This document shows, one piece after another, positions 20,905 through 30,987 of a stretch of DNA of 64,000 bases; positions within the stretch are counted from its first letter, which is position 1, and each line of letters begins with the position of its first letter. Source of the DNA: Acidihalobacter sp. (GTDB taxonomy: Bacteria > Pseudomonadota > Gammaproteobacteria > DSM-5130 > Acidihalobacteraceae); contig JALUXU010000058.1 of NCBI GenBank assembly GCA_027013225.1, forward strand, positions 1-64,000, written 5' to 3'. A program made the position numbers and the translations under genes. Below the pieces are notes generated by a model. The model was given only the letters and a program-made list of their open reading frames with translations. It did not search any database and had not been told where the DNA came from.

Positions 20905-22038
20905 ATGATGCCCTATCAGACAGAAGACATCCGCATCCAGTCCATTCGTGAAGTCAGCACACCTGCCACCGTACGGGAGGAGCTGCCGCTGACTGAGAAG
21001 GTTGCGAAACTGGTGTATGAGACTCGGCAAGCCGTACATGAAGTGCTCACCGGAAAGAGTGACCGTCTGGTGGTTATTGCCGGCCCATGCTCGATTCACG
21101 ATACCAGCGCAGCCATGGACTATGCGCAGCACATTCGCCGCTTGCGGGAGCAATTGGGCAATGAACTCATACTGATCATGCGGGTGTATTTTGAAAAGCC
21201 GCGCACAACAGTCGGGTGGAAGGGATTAATCAATGATCCGGAGCTGGATGAGAGCTTTCAGATCGACAAGGGTTTGCGGATTGCACGGCGCTTATTGCTC
21301 GATCTGGCCGAGATCGGCGTACCGGCCGCTACCGAATATCTCGATATCATCAGCCCGCAATACATCTCCGATCTGGTCAGTTGGGGCGCTATTGGCGCGC
21401 GCACGACTGAAAGTCAGGTGCATAGGGAACTGGCCTCGGGTTTATCCTGTCCGGTAGGTTTCAAGAACGGCACCGATGGCAGCATTCAGATCGCTATCGA
21501 TGCCATACGTTCGGCGGCCCGGCCGCATCATTTTCTCTCCCTTACCAAGCAGGGGAGGTCGGCCATTTATATAACAACTGGCAATCCCGATTGTCATATC
21601 ATTCTGCGGGGCGGCAAGAGTGGCCCCAATTTCGATGCCACTAGCGTGCGGCAGGCCGTAGAAGGCTTGCAAAAAGCGGGTTTGCCACCCCGATTGATGA
21701 TCGATTGCAGCCATGCGAACAGCCGCAAGCAACCTGAGCGACAGATTCTGGTCGCGCATGAGGTGGCTGCGCAGATTGCCGGAGGTTCTGATGCGATCAT
21801 GGGCGTCATGTTGGAAAGCCATCTCGTTGCAGGGCGGCAGGACGTCGAACCGGGCAAACCGCTGACCTATGGCCAGAGCATTACGGATGCCTGCATCGGC
21901 TGGGGTGATACCGAGGGATTGCTGGTCGATCTCGCTTATGCCGTGCGTCAGCGCAGGATGGCTCAAGAAGGGCGTTCTCAGGAGGCAAGCGAAATTATTG
22001 CAACGCACAAGGATATGCAAAATGCCGGACATTCATAG
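20905..22038 (+). CDS. aroG: Class I 3-deoxy-7-phosphoheptulonate (DAHP) synthase
   Basis: The 377-residue enzyme is of the AroF/AroG/AroH type, with [55 protein letters not shown] and DCSHANS. It condenses PEP and erythrose 4-phosphate at the entry to the shikimate pathway. Which of tyrosine, phenylalanine or tryptophan inhibits it cannot be told from sequence alone, so the symbol is nominal. Its position between hisG and hisD is unusual. The 3' end overlaps hisD by 17 bp, implying coupled expression with histidine genes. Confidence 0.95.
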   Translation: MMPYQTEDIRIQSIREVSTPATVREELPLTEKVAKLVYETRQAVHEVLTGKSDRLVVIAGPCSIHDTSAAMDYAQHIRRLREQLGNELILIMRVYFEKPRTTVGWKGLINDPELDESFQIDKGLRIARRLLLDLAEIGVPAATEYLDIISPQYISDLVSWGAIGARTTESQVHRELASGLSCPVGFKNGTDGSIQIAIDAIRSAARPHHFLSLTKQGRSAIYITTGNPDCHIILRGGKSGPNFDATSVRQAVEGLQKAGLPPRLMIDCSHANSRKQPERQILVAHEVAAQIAGGSDAIMGVMLESHLVAGRQDVEPGKPLTYGQSITDACIGWGDTEGLLVDLAYAVRQRRMAQEGRSQEASEIIATHKDMQNAGHS

Positions 22039-23326
22039 ACTCGATAGCCGTGACGCCGATTTCGGTGCCCGTCTCGATGCACTTTTGGCTTGGGAAAGCG
22101 TGGCCGATGAGGCCGTCTCACGCTCTGTGAAAGAAATTCTTGCGGCTGTGCGGCGTGATGGCGACGCGGCAGTGCTTGAATATACTCAACGTTTCGATCG
22201 TCTTGAACTAGCCGCCGCCAGTGACCTCGAAATTCCTCTGCAACGTCTGCAACAGGCGCTGAATGCCATTCCATCTGAACAAAGAAAAGCCCTTGAGTTT
22301 TCAGCAGAAAGGATTGAGCACTATGCGCAAAGTCAAAAGCTTGAGTCGTGGAGCTATACGGAAAACGACGGAACCGTGCTCGGCCAGCAAGTGAGCCCCC
22401 TCGATCGGGTGGGTTTATATGTTCCGGGCGGTAAGGCGGCCTATCCTTCCTCCGTTTTGATGAACGCCATACCCGCCAAGGTTGCCGGAGTAGGCGAATT
22501 GATCATGGTGGTTCCCACGCCCGGTGGGGAAGTCAACGATTTGGTATTGGCGGCCGCCGCTGTGGTTGGAGTCGATCGCGTCTTCCGGGTAGGTGGCGCC
22601 CAGGCCGTAGCTGCCTTGGCTTATGGCACGCAAACCATCCCGGCGGTCGATAAAATCGTCGGGCCTGGCAATATTTATGTGGCGGCCGCGAAACGGGAGG
22701 TTTTCGGCACGGTCGGCATTGATATGATCGCTGGGCCCTCCGAGATCCTGGTGATTTGCGACGGGAAGACCGATCCACGATGGATCGCCGCTGACCTGTT
22801 TTCTCAGGCCGAACATGACGAGGATGCTCAGGCAATACTTCTTTGCCCAGATGCTAACTATATCGAGCAAGTCGCCGCAGCGATGGATGTTTTGCTGGCG
22901 CAAATGCCACGGGCGGAAATCATTCGTACATCCTTGCGGACCCGCGGTGCCTTGATCAAGGTCAGAGACTTGGACGAGGCTGTGAAGCTGGCCAACCATA
23001 TTGCCCCTGAGCATCTCGAATTGTCCGTGGCCGATCCCGAAGCGATGGCCAAAAAAATCCATCACGCCGGGGCGATCTTTCTGGGGCGCTACACCGCCGA
23101 GGCATTGGGCGATTATTGTGCCGGGCCCAATCACGTTCTGCCCACTTCGCGCACTGCCCGCTTCGCCTCGCCGCTGGGTGTATATGATTTCCAAAAACGC
23201 GCCAGTTTGATCCACTGTTCCCCGGAGGGCGCGCGCACGCTGGGCGGAACGGCTTTCGTCCTGGCCAAGGGGGAAGGGCTTGAAGCGCATGCCCTTTCCG
23301 CTCATTACCGGATCGCCGAAGAATGA
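22022..23326 (+). CDS. hisD: Histidinol dehydrogenase
   Basis: The start at [11 protein letters not shown] (22022) gives 434 residues, the normal length; the track ORF runs on upstream through the previous gene. Landmarks are [42 protein letters not shown], the zinc-site region [13 protein letters not shown] and GPNHVLPTS. It oxidises histidinol to histidine in two NAD-linked steps. Its stop overlaps hisC by 4 bp. Confidence 0.98.
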   Translation: MPDIHRLDSRDADFGARLDALLAWESVADEAVSRSVKEILAAVRRDGDAAVLEYTQRFDRLELAAASDLEIPLQRLQQALNAIPSEQRKALEFSAERIEHYAQSQKLESWSYTENDGTVLGQQVSPLDRVGLYVPGGKAAYPSSVLMNAIPAKVAGVGELIMVVPTPGGEVNDLVLAAAAVVGVDRVFRVGGAQAVAALAYGTQTIPAVDKIVGPGNIYVAAAKREVFGTVGIDMIAGPSEILVICDGKTDPRWIAADLFSQAEHDEDAQAILLCPDANYIEQVAAAMDVLLAQMPRAEIIRTSLRTRGALIKVRDLDEAVKLANHIAPEHLELSVADPEAMAKKIHHAGAIFLGRYTAEALGDYCAGPNHVLPTSRTARFASPLGVYDFQKRASLIHCSPEGARTLGGTAFVLAKGEGLEAHALSAHYRIAEE

Positions 23327-24402
23327 GCCGCTTCTGGAGCCCGATGGTTTCTGCCCTGACGCCTTATGTGCCAGGCGAGCAACCGCAGACGCTCGATGTG
23401 GTAAAGCTCAACACCAATGAAAACCCATTTGGTCCTTCAAAGCGCGCATTGGAAGCCATGCGATCTGCCGCGAGTGATTCTTTGCGGCTTTACCCTGATC
23501 CGAACGCGCGCCAGATCAGAGAAGCGGCCGCGCATGCCTGGAATCTTCTCCCTGAGCAAGTTTTTGTCGGAAATGGCTCCGATGAGGTATTGGCGCATGC
23601 TTTCTTTGCGTTTTTTCAGCACGATCTGCCCATTTTGCTCCCTGACATCACCTACAGTTTCTATCCTGTTTATTGCAAACTGTATGGCATTGCCTGGCGG
23701 ACTATTCCTCTGGATAATCACCTCAGTATCCCCGTTGAAGATTTCACTGGACCGAACGGCGGCATTGTCCTAGCCAATCCCAATGCGCCTACAGGCCGGG
23801 CCCTCAGCCTCGAACAAATTGAATGTTTGCTTCAGAAAAACTCCGATTCTGTAGTGATGATCGATGAAGCCTACGTCGATTTCGGAGCCGATTCGGCCAC
23901 CGCCTTGATCGCTCGTTTTCCCAATTTGCTGATCATACGGACTTTATCGAAATCCTATGCCCTGGCGGGCTTGCGTGTAGGATTCGCGCTTGGCAACGCC
24001 GCTCTTATCGAAGGGCTGGAGCGGGTGAAGAACAGCTTCAATTCCTACCCCTTGGACAGACTAGCCATCGCCGGCGCCACCGCCGCCTTGAAAGACCAAC
24101 ATTGGTTCGAAGAAAACCGTTCGCGGGTGATTGCCCTTCGCGAGGAGTTGAGCACGGGGCTCATGCAACGAAGATTCGAGGTTTTGCCTTCTGCCGCGAA
24201 TTTCGTGTTTGCACGTCACCCAGAGATAGAGGCCGCGCAAATGGCTTCCGGTTTGCGTGAGCGAGGGGTGTTGGTGCGGCACTTCAATGCGAACCGGATC
24301 GATCAATTCCTGCGCATCAGCGTGGGAACCGAAAAACAGCAGGCCCGTTTTTTCGCCATGCTCGACAAAGAGCTTGAGCGGATAGATAAAAAAACCGCCT
24401 GA
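23323..24402 (+). CDS. hisC: Histidinol-phosphate aminotransferase
   Basis: The 359-residue class I/II aminotransferase has [12 protein letters not shown] at the N-terminus, [26 protein letters not shown] and the PLP-lysine segment [19 protein letters not shown]. It transaminates imidazole-acetol phosphate to histidinol phosphate. It overlaps hisD by 4 bp and the Nif3-like gene follows after 3 bp, so hisD-hisC-nif3 are one unit. Confidence 0.98.
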   Translation: MSRFWSPMVSALTPYVPGEQPQTLDVVKLNTNENPFGPSKRALEAMRSAASDSLRLYPDPNARQIREAAAHAWNLLPEQVFVGNGSDEVLAHAFFAFFQHDLPILLPDITYSFYPVYCKLYGIAWRTIPLDNHLSIPVEDFTGPNGGIVLANPNAPTGRALSLEQIECLLQKNSDSVVMIDEAYVDFGADSATALIARFPNLLIIRTLSKSYALAGLRVGFALGNAALIEGLERVKNSFNSYPLDRLAIAGATAALKDQHWFEENRSRVIALREELSTGLMQRRFEVLPSAANFVFARHPEIEAAQMASGLRERGVLVRHFNANRIDQFLRISVGTEKQQARFFAMLDKELERIDKKTA

Positions 24403-24405
24403 GAC

Positions 24406-25155
24406 ATGGCAAGGCTCGAGGAAATCGTCGCTTGGTGTGATGCTCTTCTGACACCAGAGAAATACCGGGATTATTGTCCTAATGGCTTGCAGGTCGAAGG
24501 GGAGAAAGAAGTCTCCCTGATCATTAGCGGTGTCACTGCGTCTCAGGCACTTATAGATGTTGCCATCGACTTGAGCGCGGATGCGCTGCTGGTTCATCAT
24601 GGTTTTTTCTGGAAAAATGATGATCCCCGAGTTGTGGGTATGCACCGCAAGCGCTTGCGCGCCCTGCTGGAGCATGATGTCAGTCTGCTCGCCTACCATT
24701 TGCCGCTGGATGCGCATCCCCAGCTTGGGAACAATGCGCGTTTGGCAGCACAGTTCGGCTGGATCAGCGAGGCCTCGCTCAATGCTGAAGGAATCGGCAA
24801 TGTGGGGCGCCTGGAACGGGCCATGAAAGCCGATGAATTTGCGGCTCTTCTGACAGCCAAACTGGGACGTGAGCCAATCTGGGTGGCTGGTGGCCCCGAA
24901 TGGATAGAGCGCATCGCCTGGTGCACGGGCGCTGCTCAAGGTTATATCGAGCAAGCCGTTTCTTTTGGCGTGGATGCTTATATTAGCGGCGAGATTTCGG
25001 AGCCGACGACGCATGTGGCGCGCGAATGCGGCTTGCATTATTTCGCCGCCGGCCACCATGCCACCGAACGCTATGGGGTGCAGGCATTGGCTGAGCAATT
25101 GGAAAACACATTCGCTGTCCGCCATCGATTCATCGATATCTTTAATCCGGCCTGA
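24406..25155 (+). CDS. Nif3-like dinuclear metal centre hexameric protein
   Basis: The 249-residue protein is in the NIF3/YbgI (DUF34) family. Metal-ligand segments are LLVHHGFFW, AYHLPLDAHPQLGNNARLA and GHHATERYG near the C-terminus. Family members form toroidal hexamers with two metal ions per subunit; a GTP cyclohydrolase I type 2 role has been proposed for some, but the function is unsettled. In related genomes the gene often lies near petABC and sspAB; here sspA follows directly with no pet genes. Confidence 0.93.
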   Translation: MARLEEIVAWCDALLTPEKYRDYCPNGLQVEGEKEVSLIISGVTASQALIDVAIDLSADALLVHHGFFWKNDDPRVVGMHRKRLRALLEHDVSLLAYHLPLDAHPQLGNNARLAAQFGWISEASLNAEGIGNVGRLERAMKADEFAALLTAKLGREPIWVAGGPEWIERIAWCTGAAQGYIEQAVSFGVDAYISGEISEPTTHVARECGLHYFAAGHHATERYGVQALAEQLENTFAVRHRFIDIFNPA

Positions 25156-25284
25156 CCGCGTACCAACAGCCGAAATCAAGTAAAGCTGCTACTATTAGCT
25201 ACTATTATTAGAGTTAGGTTCTAAGATGTCGGCTCATCGGCACACGGAGCCATGTTTTGATCGCTCCAGCCTTAGGATACGAAT

Positions 25285-25914
25285 ATGAGTCTGATCAGCA
25301 ATCGCCGCTCTGGATTGACCCTGTTTTCATCGCCGGATGATCCGGATTGTCATCGTGTGCGCATTGTCATCGCCGAGAAAGAGGTGGAAGCGGACAGAGT
25401 TTTTTTCGATCCGGATGATCCGGCGGAAGACCTCAGCGATCTGAATCCGTACAATTCTGTGCCTACGCTTGTCGATCGCGAGGTCGTGCTCTATGACGGC
25501 AGGCTGATCGTCGAGTATCTGGATGAGCGATATCCGCATCCGCCCTTAATGCCGGTTGATCCGGTTTCCCGCGCCAAAGCGCGTTTGCTGATGTATCGGA
25601 TCGAATGTGACTGGTACCGTCCCATAAAACAATTTCACAAGGCAGACAAGGAAACACAAGCGCAGCTGCGTAAACGTTTGCGCGAGAGCCTGCTGACCAG
25701 TATCGCCTTGTTCACGAATGCCGGACCATATCTTCTTGGTGGGGATTTTACCTTAGTCGACTGCACGGCGATTCCGGCGCTCTGGCGATTGCAACATCTG
25801 GGTATTCAGCTGCCACCGGCCGCGGCAGGAATAATCGAGTATTCGAGAAAAATGTTCGCGCGCCCCGGGGTGGAAGCTAGCCTCACCGAGAGCGAACGCG
25901 AAATGCGCACATGA
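25285..25914 (+). CDS. sspA: Stringent starvation protein A
   Basis: The 209-residue protein is GST-like, with an N-terminal thioredoxin-like domain (TLFSSPDDPDCHRVRIVIAEKEVEADRV, LNPYNSVPTLVDREVVLYDGRLIVEYLDERYPHPPLMPVDP) and an all-helical C-terminal domain. The YPHPPLMPVDP surface loop is characteristic of SspA. It binds RNA polymerase and alters sigma-70 transcription during starvation. AGGA precedes the ATG by 8-9 nt. The upstream gap contains a 10-bp tandem repeat (25188-25207). Confidence 0.96.
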   Translation: MSLISNRRSGLTLFSSPDDPDCHRVRIVIAEKEVEADRVFFDPDDPAEDLSDLNPYNSVPTLVDREVVLYDGRLIVEYLDERYPHPPLMPVDPVSRAKARLLMYRIECDWYRPIKQFHKADKETQAQLRKRLRESLLTSIALFTNAGPYLLGGDFTLVDCTAIPALWRLQHLGIQLPPAAAGIIEYSRKMFARPGVEASLTESEREMRT

Positions 25915-25940
25915 GCAATGCAAGGGAGGGTGAATCTACA

Positions 25941-26342
25941 ATGACTTCCAGCCGCCCCTATCTTATACGCGCCATTTACGAATGGCTCATTGATAATACT
26001 CTTACGCCCTATTTGCTCGTCGATGCCAGCGACGATTCAGTTCAAGTGCCAAGACAGTATATTCAAGATGGGCGTATTGTATTGAATATTACTCCCGGAG
26101 CCGTTGTCAGTTTGGAACTTGGAAACGAATATATAAGTTTCAGCGCTAGATTTGGTGGCGTAGCTCAGGAGATTTTCGTGCCGGTGCATAGGGTGTTGGC
26201 TATATATGCCCGCGAAAACGGCCAGGGGATGATGTTCGGCGACGAAGACGAAACGCCACCGCCGAGCGGAGGTGGCGGCGAGCCCAGGGAGAAGGGGAAA
26301 ACCGGCCCGGCGAAACGCCCCAGCCTTAAAGTCGTTAAATAG
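25941..26342 (+). CDS. sspB: ClpXP protease specificity-enhancing factor SspB
   Basis: The preferred start at 25941 (MTSSRPYLIRAIYEWLIDN) has AAGGGAGGG upstream and matches the usual SspB N-terminus; an ATG at 25911 overlapping the sspA stop is an alternative. The fold segment VQVPRQYIQDGRIVLNITPGAVVSLELGNEYISFSARFGG binds ssrA tags. A flexible glycine-rich linker follows, and the C-terminal RPSLKVVK is the ClpX-docking peptide. It tethers ssrA-tagged proteins to ClpXP. Confidence 0.96.
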   Translation: MTSSRPYLIRAIYEWLIDNTLTPYLLVDASDDSVQVPRQYIQDGRIVLNITPGAVVSLELGNEYISFSARFGGVAQEIFVPVHRVLAIYARENGQGMMFGDEDETPPPSGGGGEPREKGKTGPAKRPSLKVVK

Positions 26343-26376
26343 GACATTTTCCGCTACCAGCGGCGAATGCTTAAAT

Positions 26377-27774
26377 TCAACAACAGTCCGGCAGCGCCTT
26401 ACCGGGATTCAGGATGCTTTTAGGATCGAACACGCGCTTGATGCCATGCATCAGGTGCAAGGCATTCTGATCCAGTTCCAGTCCCACATAATCACGTTTG
26501 ACCAGGCCGATGCCATGCTCGCCTGACAATGTGCCTTCAAGTTTCAAGACCAGTTCGAAGGTTTCCCGCAGACACTTTTCGGCCGCGGCTGATTGCGCGG
26601 AATTGTCAGGATCGACCAAGAGGTTGACATGGATATTCCCATTGCCAGCGTGGCCGAAATTCACTATCGGGATGCCATAGTGCTCGCTCAAGGCGCGTAA
26701 TCCATCGATCAGTTCAGGGATGTGCGAGACTGGAACCACGACATCTTCATTGATTTTTTTCGGTGCGATGCTCCGTAATGCCGGCGAAAGCGATTTGCGG
26801 GTGGCCCATAGGGCGGCGACTTCGGAAGGTTCATTGGCGATGCGCACTTCAAGACAGCCTGCAACCTGCGCCGAGGTAGCCACGGCGGCCGCGATTGCAT
26901 CAATGCTTTCTTCCGCGCCGTCGACTTCGATCATCAGCAAGGCACCGGCGTTTTGCGGCAGCTTGGCTTTTGAATGCCGCCGGATCATCTCGATCGCCGC
27001 CCCGTCGATAAATTCCAGCGCGCAAGGTATCTGTGGTTGGGCCATGATGGCCGCCACCGCCCGGGCCGCTGCGCTCATGTTGGCATAGATAGCGCGCATG
27101 GTGCGCTTGGCTTCCGGCAAAGGGGTGAGTTTGAGTGTCGCCTCGGTGATGATTGCAAGCGTCCCTTCAGAGCCGATGATCAGGCGGGTGAGATCGTAAC
27201 CCACTACACCCTTGGTGGTGTATGTGCCGCTATGCAGACTCTTTCCCGTACCCGTGACCACGCGCAGTCCAAGCGTGTTTTCCCGTGGCGTACCATACTT
27301 GACCGCACGTGGGCCAGCGGAATTGTAGGCCAGATTGCCGCCCAAGGTGCACACGGCGGCGCTGGTGGGATCGGGAGGCCAGAAGAATCCATGCGCCGCG
27401 GCGGCTTGTTGAATCGCCTGATTGCTCACTCCAGGTTGAGCGATGAGAAAATGATTGTCAGGGTCGAAGCGGAGAATCTGATCCATGCGTTCGAAACTGA
27501 GCACGATGCCGCCATGAATGGGTACCGTGGCGCCAGTCGTGCCGGTGCCCCGCCCGCGGGCGATCAATGGGATTTCATGCTCGTAACACAGGCGCAGTAG
27601 ATACTCGACTTGGTCATGTTCACGGGCGAATGTGACGGCTTGCGGCAAGGCATGGCGTTTGGAGTTGTCATATCCATAAGGCCAGCAATCAGCAGGGTCT
27701 GTAAGCAGGTCATCACCGGAGAACAGGTCTCTCAGGGTGGTGAGCAAGATTGAAGGCAGTGTGGTCGTGGCCAT
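26377..27774 (-). CDS. FAD-binding oxidoreductase, GlcD / D-lactate dehydrogenase type
   Basis: The 465-residue protein has a PCMH-type FAD domain (RGRGTGTTGATVPIHGGIVLSFERMDQI, NLAYNSAGPRAVKYGTPRENTLGLRVV, YDLTRLIIGSEGTLAIITEATLKL). A C-terminal FAD-oxidase domain follows, with VNFGHAGNGNIHVNLL and LSGEHGIGLVKRDYVG. Such enzymes oxidise 2-hydroxy acids (D-lactate, glycolate) and pass electrons to quinone or cytochrome. No glcE/glcF partners are adjacent, which favours a single-subunit D-lactate dehydrogenase-like role. It is convergent with sspB. Confidence 0.88.
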   Translation of the reverse strand: MATTTLPSILLTTLRDLFSGDDLLTDPADCWPYGYDNSKRHALPQAVTFAREHDQVEYLLRLCYEHEIPLIARGRGTGTTGATVPIHGGIVLSFERMDQILRFDPDNHFLIAQPGVSNQAIQQAAAAHGFFWPPDPTSAAVCTLGGNLAYNSAGPRAVKYGTPRENTLGLRVVTGTGKSLHSGTYTTKGVVGYDLTRLIIGSEGTLAIITEATLKLTPLPEAKRTMRAIYANMSAAARAVAAIMAQPQIPCALEFIDGAAIEMIRRHSKAKLPQNAGALLMIEVDGAEESIDAIAAAVATSAQVAGCLEVRIANEPSEVAALWATRKSLSPALRSIAPKKINEDVVVPVSHIPELIDGLRALSEHYGIPIVNFGHAGNGNIHVNLLVDPDNSAQSAAAEKCLRETFELVLKLEGTLSGEHGIGLVKRDYVGLELDQNALHLMHGIKRVFDPKSILNPGKALPDCC

Positions 27775-27939
27775 GGGGCTGTTTTCTGGGTATCAGGCGA
27801 AATAGGGTTGGGGCGCTCTTTCGTCTAAACAAGTCATGAGGCCGAATGTTTTATCCTTATGATACGAAGATCATGCCGAGATGGACGTCTTCAGAGACTG
27901 CCAACCCCATTGAGCCACCCTGTGATTGATGAGTTCGGC

Positions 27940-28890
<951 letters not shown>

Positions 28891-28907
<17 letters not shown>

Positions 28908-30795
28908 GCGAAGTCGCTCCGCTTTCAGCGGATAGCGGCGAAGTGATCGGCTGTGGCACCCCCTGGATAAAGCGGGCCCACATCAATTGACTTTCAATCT
29001 CATGACCGTCTACAAGGCGCAAAACTCCACTGACTCCCTGATACGAGGCCCATGGCTGCATTTTCAATCGCGGCAGATAAGGAATGAGATCGAAGCTGTC
29101 TGCGCCGAGCGCAAGAAGTCTTGGGTAACGTCTGAAAGTCTTAGGAAAATCCTGCAGCATGACTGTTCTGATGGTAGCAGGAGGGCCCTGTCGTGCTAGT
29201 AAAAGTGGTTCATCGGGAAAAATAAGACCGTCGAGATCGCTGTCGGATCGTTGATTGGGAATGCCGCTGTAAGCTGCTGAAATCGAGTAGATCGGCAATC
29301 CATTACCATGATGGAAGTCGATTTGTGGCAGTAGCAAACGTGCTTGTTGAGGGGTGCCTGCTATGAAGATCATGTCCGTATCTTGACGTCGATGAGGCTC
29401 GAAATGGAGTCGATGACCCAGCGTGGCGGCAAGGGCGCGCATGCGGGCATTACTGCGATCGATATTCAGCGCATGGGTAATACTACTTGCGTAGTCCGAG
29501 GATTGGGTGGAGTAACGCGCCACGCTCAGCACTTTGCCGCCCAACTGGGTGAACCGTTGGGTGAATGCCTTAGCTACCCGTGTCCCCCAGCGCGAGTCCG
29601 GAATCAGGATTACGGCGGTATGGCGGCCATCGCTCCATGCTTTTTGTGCCACTTGCCTGGCCTGATTTTCAGGGCTGAGACTAAATTCATAAAAATCCGC
29701 CGGCCAGTTTAAGGCCGGTGCGGGAAGATAGTTGAGCGCCAAGGTGGGGGTCGAGATGGCGTTGTTTTCGAGCAGTTTTTCGATTTGAACACGTACCAGG
29801 GGGCCAATCACGAATTGAGCGCCATCGGCCACGGCTTGCCGATAAAGCGCCACGATACCGGCAGGGTCGCCACCCGTATCGTAAATGCGAAGGATAGGCG
29901 GCCGGAAATCGCCGCGATCCGCGTAATAGGCGGTCAAGATTCCATCGAGAATGCTTTGGCCTGCGGTTTTGTAAGGGCCGCTCAAAGGCAAAAGTACGGC
30001 GATTTGGGAAGGATAGGTATGAAAAGTCTGCCACTGCATTTGCAGCTGATCGAGTATGGGCTGGGCCTCAACTTCGGTTTTCGCGTAATCGGCTTCCCAG
30101 CGCGCCAGGGCCGTTTGCAATGCGCTCATGTGGGAAGGGGTTGTCTGTGCAATCAATGCGAGATTCAGCCATGCCTCGAGCGGCTTGCTATTCGCCTTGT
30201 TGCGCCAGGATTCCAGGGTTTGGGGAGGTGTTTGCATGAGTTGCTGCCAAAGCGCCTGAAGGTTTTTTTCAGCGTCCGCTCCTTGCAGCAAGGGTTGGCG
30301 AAGTACGCGCGCTTCGATCGCGGGCAGCGGCAGGCCAGCGGCCTGTGATGCTTGGGCACGCACTTGCAATATCTGCGCGGCAAGTGGCGCGGGGAGCCCG
30401 GACACGCGTACAGGAAGCATATTCAGCGCGTCGCGCGGCTGCTTGCGGGCAAGTTCAAGCTCGGCTCGCAGCAGGGCGAGTCGCGCCAGTTCGATGTGCG
30501 TCAATCTTCGACTGTCGATATGATCGAGTATTGCCTGGGCAGGTAGATATAGCTTGTTTGTCAATAGCAGGCGAGCCGCCTGCATTTGTAGTCTTTGTCG
30601 TTCAGGAGGCTGGGAGGCGGCGGCTGCCTTGAGATAGAGCTGTGCCGCCGCCTCGGGTTTGCCGGCGGTCAGCAAAGCGGCGCTTTGCTGGTTGAGTGCG
30701 CTCATCGACACCGGTTTCATGGTTGGCGCGCAGGCACTCAGCAACAAAATCGATACGAGCGTGAAGACAAAAGTAAGGGAGAAACGTTCAGTCAT
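28891..30795 (-). CDS. lpoA: Penicillin-binding protein 1A activator lipoprotein LpoA
   Basis: The 634-residue product begins with a lipoprotein signal, lipobox LLSAC, followed by an N-terminal TPR-like helical half. The C-terminal half is a periplasmic binding protein-like domain (QIAVLLPLSGPYKTAGQSILDGILTAYY, VIGPLVRVQIEKLLENN, DMIFIAGTPQQARLLLPQIDF). In E. coli LpoA reaches from the outer membrane to activate PBP1A. The rsmI gene usually divergent to lpoA is replaced here by an MscS channel gene. Confidence 0.95.
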
Positions 30796-30907
30796 GAAGG
30801 AGATGAGTGCGCCGAAGAGAGTGCAAAAAAAGATTCTAGCAAACTCCCCTCATCATGCATCATTCTTAGCATCAGAAGAAGCGCTTGAATTACCCGGAGA
30901 TGGAATA

Positions 30908-30985
30908 ATGAAACGTATAATTAATATCCCTTTTTCATGGCCGAAAATGGAATGGCTCTCGTTATTGAAATGGATTCCGGGCTGA
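30908..30985 (+). CDS. Short leader ORF ahead of the MscS channel gene (uncertain)
   Basis: ATG at 30908 is preceded by GGAG at 8 nt and opens a 25-codon frame (MKRIINIPFSWPKMEWLSLLKWIPG). The stop at 30983-30985 lies 2 nt before the most plausible mscS start (ATG at 30988). A TATAAT at 30916-30921 lies inside it. The arrangement suggests a translated leader coupled to the channel gene, but a 25-codon ORF can arise by chance and no homolog is known to me. Confidence 0.3.
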   Translation: MKRIINIPFSWPKMEWLSLLKWIPG

Positions 30986-30987
30986 AG

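Noticed and set aside
24061-25179. 372-aa minus-strand ORF
   Set aside because: It is antisense to the hisC end and the Nif3-like gene, both well supported.
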